From Streptomyces glomeratus (lineage in GTDB: Bacteria; Actinomycetota; Actinomycetes; Streptomycetales; Streptomycetaceae): a stretch of 64,000 nt of DNA. The stretch's first letter is position 1. Each line of letters starts with the position of its first letter. The stretch covers positions 104,244 to 168,243 of the forward strand of contig NZ_JAKEEB010000014.1 in assembly GCF_021462825.1 (NCBI RefSeq). Reading direction: 5' to 3'. Under the pieces are notes generated by a model that saw nothing but the letters and a program-made list of their open reading frames with translations, did no database searches and was not told where the DNA came from. This document shows, piece by piece, positions 7,227 to 14,840 of this stretch. The position numbers and the translations under genes are program-made.

Positions 7227-8666
7227 TTACGCCTCGACCTCCGAGCGGTCCCCGCCCCACAGCGTGTGGAACGAGCCCGGGCGGTCCGTCCGGCGGTAGG
7301 TGTGCGCCCCGAAGAAGTCCCGTTGTGCCTGGGTGAGCGCGGCGGGCAACCGCTCGGCGCGCAGCGCGTCGTAGTAGGCGAGGGCCGCCGAGAAGCCGGG
7401 CGTCGGGACACCCTGGCGGGTCGCCGCGGCCAGGACCTCGCGCCAGTCGTCCTGCGCCGCGGCGATCTCCTGGGCGAAGGTCTCGTCCGACAGCAGGCTG
7501 GGCAGGTCCGGACGGGCGTCGTAGGCGGCGCGGATGCGGTCCAGGAAGGCGGCGCGGATGATGCAGCCCGCGCGCCAGATGGAGGCCACCTTGCCGAGGT
7601 CGATGGTCCAGTCGTACTCCTCGCTGCCCGTCGCGATCTCGTGGAAGCCCTGCGTGTACGACACGATCTTCGACGCGTACAGCGCCTGCTCCACACGGTC
7701 CGCGAAGGCCCCCGCCTCCGCCTTGCCCAGCGGCGTGGCCTTGGGGCCGGCCAGATGGCGTGACGCCTCCCGCAGGGCCGTGTGCCCGGACAGCGAGCGG
7801 GCGAACACCGCCTCGGCGATGCCCGAGACCGGCACCCCCAGGTCCAGCGCGATCTGGACCGTCCAGCGCCCGGTGCCCTTCTGCTCCGCCTGGTCCTGGA
7901 CCACGTCCACGAACGGCTTGCCCGTCGCCGCGTCCACATGGGAGAGGACCTCGGCGGTGATCTCGATCAGATACGAGTCCAGGCGGCCGGTGTTCCAGGT
8001 GCGGAAGATCTCCGCGATCTCGGCGGGGGAGTAGCCCGCGACATCGCGCAGCAGCTGGTACGCCTCACCGATCAGCTGCATATCGGCGTACTCGATGCCG
8101 TTGTGGACCATCTTCACGAAGTGGCCGGCCCCGTCCGGTCCGACGTGCGTCACGCACGGCGCGCCGTCCTTCGCCTTGGCCGAGATCTTCTCCAGCATCG
8201 GGCCGAGGGAGCCGTAGGACTCCTTGGAGCCGCCGGGCATGATGCTCGGTCCGTGCAGCGCGCCCTCCTCGCCGCCGGAGACGCCGGTGCCGACGAAGTG
8301 GATGCCCTGCTCGCGCAGCCTCCTCTCCCGGCGGCGGGTGTCCGCGAAGTGCGCGTTGCCACCGTCGATGATCATGTCGCCGGGCTCCAGGAGCGGGGCG
8401 AACTCCTCGATCACCGCATCGGTCGGCTCACCCGCCTTCACCATGATCATCAGGCGCCGCGGCCGCTCCAGCGCCGCGACGAAGTCCTCAGCGGTCTCGG
8501 TGGACACGAAGTCGCCCTCGTGTCCGAACTCCTTCACCAGGTCATGGGTCCGGGAGGCGGTCCGGTTGTGCAGGGCGACCGTATAGCCGTTGCGCGCGAA
8601 GTTCCGGGCGAGGTTGCGGCCCATGACCGCGAGACCCGTGACGCCGATCTGGGCGGAAGCGTTCAT
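7227..8666 (-). CDS. gnd: 6-phosphogluconate dehydrogenase, decarboxylating
   Basis: This 479-residue enzyme oxidises 6-phosphogluconate to ribulose-5-phosphate and CO2, making NADPH in the pentose phosphate pathway. The N-terminal Rossmann motif is GVTGLAVMGRNLARNFARNG (residues 8-27). IIDGGNAHFADTRRRE follows, then the GVSGGEEGALHGPSIMPGG substrate loop and the catalytic Lys/His segment DGAGHFVKMVHNGIEYADMQ. The C-terminal end includes FFGAHTYRRTDRPGSFHTLW, binding the substrate of the partner subunit. Length fits the long dimeric class. It starts at ATG 8666, nine bases after GGAG. It is divergent from the rpf gene across a 325-base region with two inverted repeats. Confidence 0.97.
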   Translation of the reverse strand: MNASAQIGVTGLAVMGRNLARNFARNGYTVALHNRTASRTHDLVKEFGHEGDFVSTETAEDFVAALERPRRLMIMVKAGEPTDAVIEEFAPLLEPGDMIIDGGNAHFADTRRRERRLREQGIHFVGTGVSGGEEGALHGPSIMPGGSKESYGSLGPMLEKISAKAKDGAPCVTHVGPDGAGHFVKMVHNGIEYADMQLIGEAYQLLRDVAGYSPAEIAEIFRTWNTGRLDSYLIEITAEVLSHVDAATGKPFVDVVQDQAEQKGTGRWTVQIALDLGVPVSGIAEAVFARSLSGHTALREASRHLAGPKATPLGKAEAGAFADRVEQALYASKIVSYTQGFHEIATGSEEYDWTIDLGKVASIWRAGCIIRAAFLDRIRAAYDARPDLPSLLSDETFAQEIAAAQDDWREVLAAATRQGVPTPGFSAALAYYDALRAERLPAALTQAQRDFFGAHTYRRTDRPGSFHTLWGGDRSEVEA

Positions 8667-8991
8667 AACGGTTGGCTCCTAGAGGTCCTGGCATCGTCGG
8701 TACCGGTTCGGTCCTGAGGACGTCCTCGATGGGTGGTGCCGGTCGTGCACGTCAGTATTGCCCGATGACCATCCTGACGTGCCGGTACGCCCGCCGCACA
8801 TCCGGACGTGTCGGCGGGGCGCCTTGTGCCTCTCCCGTCCGCTCCCGCCGTCCCGGCCGTTTCCGTCCGCTCTCCCAACCATGAGCGATTCCCGGTCAGT
8901 TGGCGTGTGGGAGCGGCCGATTGCCGCCTTGTCATGGCGCGTTCCCGGCGCATACTTTTGCCCCTCCTGAGGCATGTCGAGGGGGCTCACC
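8667..8991. promoter_or_regulatory. divergent gnd/rpf control region with two inverted repeats
   Basis: This 325-base intergenic region must hold both promoters. I see a perfect 12-bp palindrome GAGGACGTCCTC at 8716-8727. I also see a longer inverted repeat, GCACGTCAG (8747-8755) with CTGACGTGC (8774-8782), separated by 18 bases; it could form a stem-loop or a spaced operator. Some Streptomyces rpf genes are preceded by a c-di-AMP riboswitch. I could not recognise that motif here. No open frame in the region looks coding. Confidence 0.4.
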
Positions 8992-10218
8992 ATGGCCGTA
9001 CGCGGTCGCCATCGCCGGTATCAGCCGACTCGGATCAACCGCGCCTCGCTCACCGTCACGGCGGGCGGCGCCGGTATGGCGATACCGCTCATCGGTGCCG
9101 GCGTGGCGCACGCCGCCGACGTGGACACCTGGAACAAGGTGGCCGCCTGCGAGTCGAGCGGCAACTGGAGCATCAACACCGGCAACGGCTACTACGGCGG
9201 ACTGCAGTTCACCCAGTCCACCTGGGAGGCGTACGGGGGGACGGCCTACGCCCGGCGTGCCGATCTCGCCACCCGGGACCAGCAGATCGCCGTGGCCGAG
9301 AAGGTCCTGGCCGGTCAGGGTCCCGGAGCCTGGCCGGTCTGCTCCGGGCGCGCCGGACTCGCCCGCGGAGACTCCGCCCCCGGCCCGGACACCTCGCACG
9401 TCGCCACGCAGACCGCCAAGCGCTCCGTCCGCGACGTGCAGCCGCAGACCACGCCGCAGTCGCGGGCGGGCGCCACCGAGATGTACACGGTGGTGCACGG
9501 CGACACCCTCTCCGGCATCGCCGACTCCCACCGGGTCCAGGGCGGTTGGCAGCGGCTGTACGCGGCCAACCGCACGACGGTCGGCGCGGACCCGGACCTG
9601 ATCCTGCCCGGTCAGCGGCTGAACCTGCGTGCCAAGGCGCCCACGCACCCTCAGGCGCCCTCCACCCGCACCCACGAGACGCCCCACAGGCCGTCCGGCC
9701 CCCCGGCCCACCAGCCCGCCCACGACCCGGCCCGCACGTCGGCCACGCCGTCGCACAAGTCGTCGCACAAGTCGTCCGCGGAGAAGGCCACTTCCGGCCG
9801 GGCGGCCACCCACCACGCACTGGTCGCCCCGGTGAACGCCGCGACGGGCACTCCGTACCACGCCGCGGGGTCCGCCTGGTCGAAGGGCTACCACACCGGC
9901 GTCGACTTCCCCGTGCCCACCGGATCCTCCGTGAAGGCGGTGGCGGCCGGCCAGGTCGTCACCGCCGGCTGGGGCGGCTCCTTCGGCTATCAGGTGGTCA
10001 TCCGGCACGCCGACGGCCGCTACACGCAGTACGCCCATCTGTCGGCGATCTCCGTGAAGGACGGGCAGAGCGTGGTGGCCGGCCAGCGGATCGGCCGCTC
10101 CGGCTCCACCGGGAACAGCACGGGCCCGCATCTGCACTTCGAGGTGCGGACGGGGCCCGAGTTCGGCAGTGACATCGACCCGATCGCCTATCTCCGCGCG
10201 GGCGGCATCAGGATCTGA
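8992..10218 (+). CDS. secreted resuscitation-promoting factor with LysM and M23 domains
   Basis: This is a secreted cell-wall hydrolase with two catalytic domains. Start ATG 8992 is favoured over ATG 8974 because GAGGGGG ends six bases upstream. The signal peptide runs to AHA|AD (residue 41). The Rpf transglycosylase domain is residues 42-118 (VDTWNKVAACESSGNW, catalytic E54; NGYYGGLQFTQSTWEAYGG). LysM is about 160-208 (YTVVHGDTLSGIADSHRVQG). A Pro/His/Ser-rich linker follows, then the M23 endopeptidase from about 280 (GYHTGVDFPVPTG, zinc His/Asp; GPHLHFEV). It should cut both glycan and peptide bonds during spore germination or growth. From memory the S. coelicolor counterpart beside gnd is RpfD. 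The 3' end overlaps the convergent EamA gene by 11 bases. Confidence 0.93.
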   Translation: MAVRGRHRRYQPTRINRASLTVTAGGAGMAIPLIGAGVAHAADVDTWNKVAACESSGNWSINTGNGYYGGLQFTQSTWEAYGGTAYARRADLATRDQQIAVAEKVLAGQGPGAWPVCSGRAGLARGDSAPGPDTSHVATQTAKRSVRDVQPQTTPQSRAGATEMYTVVHGDTLSGIADSHRVQGGWQRLYAANRTTVGADPDLILPGQRLNLRAKAPTHPQAPSTRTHETPHRPSGPPAHQPAHDPARTSATPSHKSSHKSSAEKATSGRAATHHALVAPVNAATGTPYHAAGSAWSKGYHTGVDFPVPTGSSVKAVAAGQVVTAGWGGSFGYQVVIRHADGRYTQYAHLSAISVKDGQSVVAGQRIGRSGSTGNSTGPHLHFEVRTGPEFGSDIDPIAYLRAGGIRI

Positions 10219-11197
10219 CCGGGTCCCGGTGGAGTTCCGGGGCCGCGACGGGGACGAGCGGCCCGCGGGGGAAGGGGTCGTACGGGCGCGCCGGTTCGCC
10301 GTGGCGCGCCGGCTCCCGGCCCCCGGCCGGCGCCTGCCGGGCCGGCACCGGCACCCGGGCCGTCTCCTCCGCGTCGATCCGCTCGGAGGTCAGCAGGACC
10401 AGACCGCCCGCGGCGACGACCGCGCAGCCGACGGCCAGCGCGGTGCCCGCCGTACCGTGGCGGAAGGTCTCCCCGAACATGGTGATGCCCGCCCCGGCCG
10501 CCACCACCGGATTCACGACCGTCAGCGTGGACAGCGGCGCCGCGAGGCCCGCGCCCCGGTAGGAGGCCTGTGACAGCAGCATGCCGGCGGTGGCGAGGAC
10601 ACCTATCACCGTGAGGCTCGGCAGGTCCGCGAGCACGACCCCGCCGCTCCAGTCCACCGCGACCGTCTTCGTGAACACGGAGGACATGCCGAACGCGGCC
10701 CCGGACGCCACCGCCAGCAGCACACTTCGGACCGCCGGATGCCGGTGCGTCGCGCGGGCGGCGAGCATCAGCGCCACGACACCGCCGGCGGTCACCAGGG
10801 CGGCCGCCACGCGCTGGGCGCCGCTCGGCGACCGGGCGTCGGAAGCGCCGATCAGGGCCAGCAGACCCGCGAGTCCCACGGTCGCCGTGACGGCGCCCCG
10901 CCAGGCGGTCGCCCCAGCCCTGCGGCCCACGAACAGGGCGGCCATCGGCAGGGCGAACACGATGGTCAGCGCGCCCAGCGGCTGGACCAGGCTCAGCGGA
11001 CCGCAGGCCAGCGCCACCACGTGCAGCACCCCGCCGAGACCGTTCAGCACGACGGCGGCCCACCAGGCGGGCCGGCGCAGCGGCGCGTACGGCATGCCGG
11101 GGGTGGACACGGCGACCTGCTCCTGCACGATCGCCCCGCCCGCGTAGGCGACGGCGGAGGCGAGCGACAGAAGCACGGACAACGCGAGGGCGCTCAT
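10208..11197 (-). CDS. EamA/DMT-family membrane transporter
   Basis: This is a 329-residue polytopic inner-membrane protein starting at ATG 11197, seven bases after GAAGGAA. About ten hydrophobic segments run from SALALSVLLSLASAVAYAGGA to TALAVGCAVVAAGGLVLLTS in two EamA-like halves, with conserved prolines such as GPLSLVQPLGALTIVFALP in the first half and APLSTLTVVNPVVAAG in the second. The DMT superfamily exports metabolites or drugs; the substrate cannot be predicted. The C-terminal 45 residues (PVPARQAPAGGREPARHG...) are a hydrophilic tail. A spaced inverted repeat lies in its upstream region, shared with the divergent FhuF-like gene. Confidence 0.87.
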   Translation of the reverse strand: MSALALSVLLSLASAVAYAGGAIVQEQVAVSTPGMPYAPLRRPAWWAAVVLNGLGGVLHVVALACGPLSLVQPLGALTIVFALPMAALFVGRRAGATAWRGAVTATVGLAGLLALIGASDARSPSGAQRVAAALVTAGGVVALMLAARATHRHPAVRSVLLAVASGAAFGMSSVFTKTVAVDWSGGVVLADLPSLTVIGVLATAGMLLSQASYRGAGLAAPLSTLTVVNPVVAAGAGITMFGETFRHGTAGTALAVGCAVVAAGGLVLLTSERIDAEETARVPVPARQAPAGGREPARHGEPARPYDPFPRGPLVPVAAPELHRDPVRS

Positions 11198-11315
11198 CGG
11201 CAGTTCCTTCGCGTGGGACCGGGACGGCGAGCCCGGCGCGGCGAGCGGTCGTCTTGCATGGTCGACACGATGCCGCCCGCAGCTCCATTCGTCGTCGTAC
11301 CTGAGCACGCATTAG

Positions 11316-11339
11316 GTCGTACTGCCGATGGAGTACGAC
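11316..11339. promoter_or_regulatory. inverted repeat between EamA and FhuF-like genes
   Basis: GTCGTAC (11316-11322) and GTACGAC (11333-11339) form a perfect 7-bp inverted repeat with a 10-base spacer. It sits in the 230-base gap between the divergent EamA and FhuF-like genes, in a locally AT-richer stretch. The spacing fits a dimeric regulator contacting one face of the helix. No regulator gene is adjacent, and it does not match the iron box of DmdR/IdeR. Confidence 0.3.
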
Positions 11340-11427
11340 TGCGTTTTCGTCCGCCCCAGGAGGGGTGCCGGCGCACGTGTCGCCCCGGGCAGGAGCTCCC
11401 CGGGAAGCCTTGGTACTACTGACTTTC

Positions 11428-12147
11428 GTGGATCTCGACCCCGGACTCGCCGCGCTGCGCCCCCTCGGCGGCTTCTTCGTCCTGCACACCGGAGCGCCGC
11501 CCCTCGCCGGGCTGCCGACCCTCGCGCGGGCCTACGCGCCCGCGGCGCCCGCCGTCCCCGCGAAGGGGTACGCGGATCCGATGGATTTCCGCGTCCGCAA
11601 GGTCGCCCGGAGCCTCGGCACACCCGAGGCCCGGGTCGCCGCCTCCCTCGCCCACCAGGGTCTCGCGGCGCGGCTGTGGTCCGTGGCCCTCGGCTGCGCC
11701 GCCCTGTACGGGCGGGTGCCGGACCTCGATCCGCGGCTGCTGCGCTGGGACCCGGACGGCAGCGCGCCGGACGACCTGTGGCTCGGTGAGGTCCGCGCGC
11801 TGCCGGTCGACGGGCTCGACGCGGTCGTACGCGAGGGACACCTCGTCCCGCTCACGGCCGCGCTGAGCGCTCGTCACCGGGTCTCCGCGCGACTGCTCTG
11901 GGGCAACGCGGGCGCCGCGCTCGCGAGCAGCGTCCGGATGATCGACCGCTGGGCGCGTACCGGCGGCCGACGGGACGTGGCGGACCGGGCCCGCACCCTG
12001 GCCGCCGGACTGTTCGCGCACCCCGACCTGGCCGGCACCGTCGACCCCGCCACCGGCCGCCGCCGCACCTGCTGCCTGTACTACCGGGTGCCCGGCGGGG
12101 GCCTGTGCGGCGACTGCTGCTTCGACCGGCCGCCGGGCCGCCGGTGA
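11428..12147 (+). CDS. FhuF-like (2Fe-2S)-binding protein
   Basis: The C terminus carries RTCCLYYRVPGGGLCGDCCF, the Cys-Cys-x10-Cys-x2-Cys cluster motif of the FhuF C-terminal domain, which binds a [2Fe-2S] centre. The family is linked to reduction and release of iron from siderophores in the cytosol. The preceding 200 residues (DLDPGLAALRPLGGFFVLHT; RVAASLAHQGLAARLWSVAL; LLWGNAGAALASSVRMI) follow the usual FhuF-like pattern. I place the start at GTG 11428 by family-like N terminus; the frame is open back to 11365, and neither start has a strong ribosome site. No siderophore genes are adjacent. Confidence 0.85.
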   Translation: MDLDPGLAALRPLGGFFVLHTGAPPLAGLPTLARAYAPAAPAVPAKGYADPMDFRVRKVARSLGTPEARVAASLAHQGLAARLWSVALGCAALYGRVPDLDPRLLRWDPDGSAPDDLWLGEVRALPVDGLDAVVREGHLVPLTAALSARHRVSARLLWGNAGAALASSVRMIDRWARTGGRRDVADRARTLAAGLFAHPDLAGTVDPATGRRRTCCLYYRVPGGGLCGDCCFDRPPGRR

Positions 12148-12222
12148 ATCACGCGTGGTCTTCCACAACCGCCGTATCTGGGTGACCATGTGGGAACCAG
12201 CCGCTGAGACAGGGGGTTCCGG

Positions 12223-13374
12223 GTGCGTGTGGGACTGCTGACCCGGGAGTACCCGCCGGACGTGTACGGCGGTGCGGGCGTCCATGTCGAGTTCCTCGCC
12301 CGGGAGTTGCGCTCCCTGACGGACCTGGACGTGCACTGCTGGGGCGAGGGCGCCGCGGGCGGCGTCGTACGCCACCGGCCCTGGTCCGCCCTCGACACCG
12401 CCAACGACGCCCTGCGTACCTTCTCCGTGGACCTGTCCATCGCCGCCGCTCTCCAGGACCGGGAACTGGTCCACTCGCACACCTGGTACGCCAATCTCGC
12501 CGGCCACCTCGGCAAGCTGCTGTACGGCATCCCGCATGTGCTGACCGCGCACTCGCTGGAGCCGCTGCGCCCATGGAAGGCCGAGCAACTCGGCGGCGGA
12601 TACACCCTCTCCAGCTGGGCCGAGCGCACCGCGACGGAGGCCGCGGACGCGGTGATCGCCGTCTCCGGCGCCATGCGCGAGGACATCCTGCGCTGCTACC
12701 CGGCCCTCGACCCGGCGCGGGTCCACGTGGTGCACAACGGCATCGACACCTCGCTGTACCGGCCGGACCCCGGCACGGACGTCCTCGCCCGCCTCGGCCT
12801 GGACCCGAACCGTCCCTACGTCCTGTTCGTCGGCCGCATCACCCGCCAGAAGGGCGTGCCGCATCTGCTGCGCGCGGTACGGCACATCGACCCCGAGGCC
12901 CAGCTGGTGCTGTGCGCGGGCGCCCCCGACACACCCGGGATAGACCGGGAGTTCCGCGGTCTGTACGCCGAGTTGAGCGGGATCCGCCAGGGCGTCCACT
13001 GGATTCCGAAGATGCTGCCGCGCCCGGAGGTGATCCAGCTCCTCACGCACGCCGCCGTGTTCGTCTGCCCGTCGGTGTACGAGCCGCTCGGCATCGTCAA
13101 CCTGGAGGCCATGGCGTGCGGCACCGCCGTGGTGGCCTCGCGCACGGGCGGCATCCCGGAGGTCGTGGACGACGGCCGCACCGGCCTTCTGGTGGATGTG
13201 GACGACGACTTCGAGGAGCACCTCGCACGCGCCCTGGACGCCGTCCTCGCCGACCCGGTGGCCGCGGAGCGCATGGGTGAGGCCGGACGGGAGCGCGCGG
13301 TGCGGGAGTTCGGCTGGGACACGGTGGCCCGCCGCACGGTGCGGCTGTACGAGAAAGTCCTCGCACAGGGGTAG
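12223..13374 (+). CDS. glgA: glycogen synthase / ADP-glucose glycosyltransferase (GT4)
   Basis: This is a 383-residue GT-B enzyme of the actinobacterial GlgA/GlgM group. It starts at GTG 12223, seven bases after AGGGGG. The N-terminal acceptor domain begins MRVGLLTREYPPDVYGGAGVH. The donor domain has VLFVGRITRQKGVPHLLRA and the GT4 E-x7-E motif YEPLGIVNLEAMACG. Mycobacterial GlgM uses ADP-glucose with glucose-1-phosphate to make maltose-1-phosphate for the GlgE pathway, while older annotations call the family glycogen synthase. The sequence alone does not decide between them. glgC, which makes ADP-glucose, starts 45 bases downstream on the same strand, so the two form an operon. Confidence 0.93.
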   Translation: MRVGLLTREYPPDVYGGAGVHVEFLARELRSLTDLDVHCWGEGAAGGVVRHRPWSALDTANDALRTFSVDLSIAAALQDRELVHSHTWYANLAGHLGKLLYGIPHVLTAHSLEPLRPWKAEQLGGGYTLSSWAERTATEAADAVIAVSGAMREDILRCYPALDPARVHVVHNGIDTSLYRPDPGTDVLARLGLDPNRPYVLFVGRITRQKGVPHLLRAVRHIDPEAQLVLCAGAPDTPGIDREFRGLYAELSGIRQGVHWIPKMLPRPEVIQLLTHAAVFVCPSVYEPLGIVNLEAMACGTAVVASRTGGIPEVVDDGRTGLLVDVDDDFEEHLARALDAVLADPVAAERMGEAGRERAVREFGWDTVARRTVRLYEKVLAQG

Positions 13375-13419
13375 TCATTGACAACGGAGCGGCACAACCG
13401 GGCGTAGAGGGGCGGCGGT

Positions 13420-14637
13420 ATGCGCGGTGGACCTTCGGTGCTGGGAATCGTCTTGGCCGGTGGTGAGGGGAAGCGGCTGATGCCGCTGACCGCGGACCGC
13501 GCCAAACCGGCCGTGACCTTCGGCGGTACCTACCGCCTGGTCGACTTCGTGCTCTCCAACCTCGTCAACGCCGACATCCTGCGCATCTGTGTGCTCACGC
13601 AGTACAAGTCGCACTCGCTGGACCGGCACATCACCACCACGTGGCGGATGTCCAGCCTGCTCGGCAACTATGTCACGCCCGTCCCGGCCCAGCAGCGGCT
13701 CGGGCCGCGCTGGTACCTGGGCAGCGCCGACGCCATCCTGCAGTCCCTCAACCTGATCTACGACGAACGGCCCGAGTATGTGGCGGTCTTCGGCGCCGAT
13801 CACGTCTACCGCATGGACCCGCGGCAGATGCTGTCCCAGCACATCGACAGCGGCGCGGGGGTGACCGTGGCGGGAATACGTGTCCCGCGCTCCGAGTCGT
13901 CGTCCTTCGGAGTGATCAGCCCCGGCTCCGACGGCCAGTCAGTGGAGCGCTTCCTGGAGAAGCCCGCCGATCCGCCCGGTCTGCCGGACGACCCCGAGTG
14001 CGTCTTCGCCTCGATGGGGAACTACCTCTTCACCACCAAGGTGCTGATCGAGGCGCTCCAGCGGGACGCCGAGGACCCCGACTCGGTGCACGACATGGGC
14101 GGTTCGATCCTGCCCGCGCTCACCGACAGCGGCGAGGCCCGGCTGTACGACTTCAGCGCCAACCATGTGCCCGGTGAGACCAGCCGCGACCAGGGCTACT
14201 GGCGGGACGTCGGCACTCTGGACGCCTACTACGAGGCGCACATGGACCTGATCGCCGAGCGTCCCGCCTTCAACCTGTACAACCGCAGCTGGCCGGTCTA
14301 CACCCACTCCGGCCAGCTGTCACCGGCCCGCTTCAACGCGGGCGGCATCGCGAGCGAGTCCATCATCAGCGCCGGCTGTCTGATCCGGGGCCAGGTGACG
14401 CGCTCGATCCTCTCGCCGGGGGTCGTGGTGGACCCGGGTGCCGTCGTCCAGGGATCGGTCCTGCACGACAATGTGCACGTCGGGCGGGGTGCGATCGTGC
14501 GCGGAGCGATCCTGGACAAGAACGTCGAGGTACCGCCGGGCGCGACGATCGGCGTCAACCCCGACCGGGACGCGGAGCTCTACACGGTCTCGAAGGGCGG
14601 GGTGATCGCCCTGGGCAAGGGGCAACGCGTGTCGTGA
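13420..14637 (+). CDS. glgC: glucose-1-phosphate adenylyltransferase
   Basis: GlgC makes ADP-glucose from ATP and glucose-1-phosphate, the committed step of glycogen/alpha-glucan synthesis. The 405-residue protein starts at ATG 13420 after GAGGGG. Motifs are LGIVLAGGEGKRLMPLTADR (nucleotide loop), AKPAVTFGGTYRLVDFVLSN, VFGADHVYRMDP (catalytic Asp), VERFLEKPADPP (Lys contacting glucose-1-P), and SMGNYLFTTKVL. The C-terminal left-handed beta-helix has hexapeptide turns such as GCLIRGQVTRSILSPGVVV. Length and order are standard. It is co-transcribed with glgA. Confidence 0.96.
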   Translation: MRGGPSVLGIVLAGGEGKRLMPLTADRAKPAVTFGGTYRLVDFVLSNLVNADILRICVLTQYKSHSLDRHITTTWRMSSLLGNYVTPVPAQQRLGPRWYLGSADAILQSLNLIYDERPEYVAVFGADHVYRMDPRQMLSQHIDSGAGVTVAGIRVPRSESSSFGVISPGSDGQSVERFLEKPADPPGLPDDPECVFASMGNYLFTTKVLIEALQRDAEDPDSVHDMGGSILPALTDSGEARLYDFSANHVPGETSRDQGYWRDVGTLDAYYEAHMDLIAERPAFNLYNRSWPVYTHSGQLSPARFNAGGIASESIISAGCLIRGQVTRSILSPGVVVDPGAVVQGSVLHDNVHVGRGAIVRGAILDKNVEVPPGATIGVNPDRDAELYTVSKGGVIALGKGQRVS

Positions 14638-14840
14638 ACCGCCCCGACCCACCCCACACGTGCCCCGCCGCATGAACCGACCCGACGGCCCTTCCCGGCA
14701 CCCGGGGCATCCCAGGGGGGCGCGCGGGGAGCAGCCGGACCGCGACGCGCCACATGCCAAAGCCGCTCATTGCTCCGGAATCCGACATTGCGCCACCACC
14801 ATGTGCACCAACAATGTCGATCTTCCGGAGGTCTTCCCAG

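Noticed and set aside
8760..8991. c-di-AMP (ydaO-type) riboswitch before the rpf gene
   Set aside because: I could not find the conserved sequence blocks of that motif by eye. Only generic inverted repeats were seen; a covariance search would settle it.
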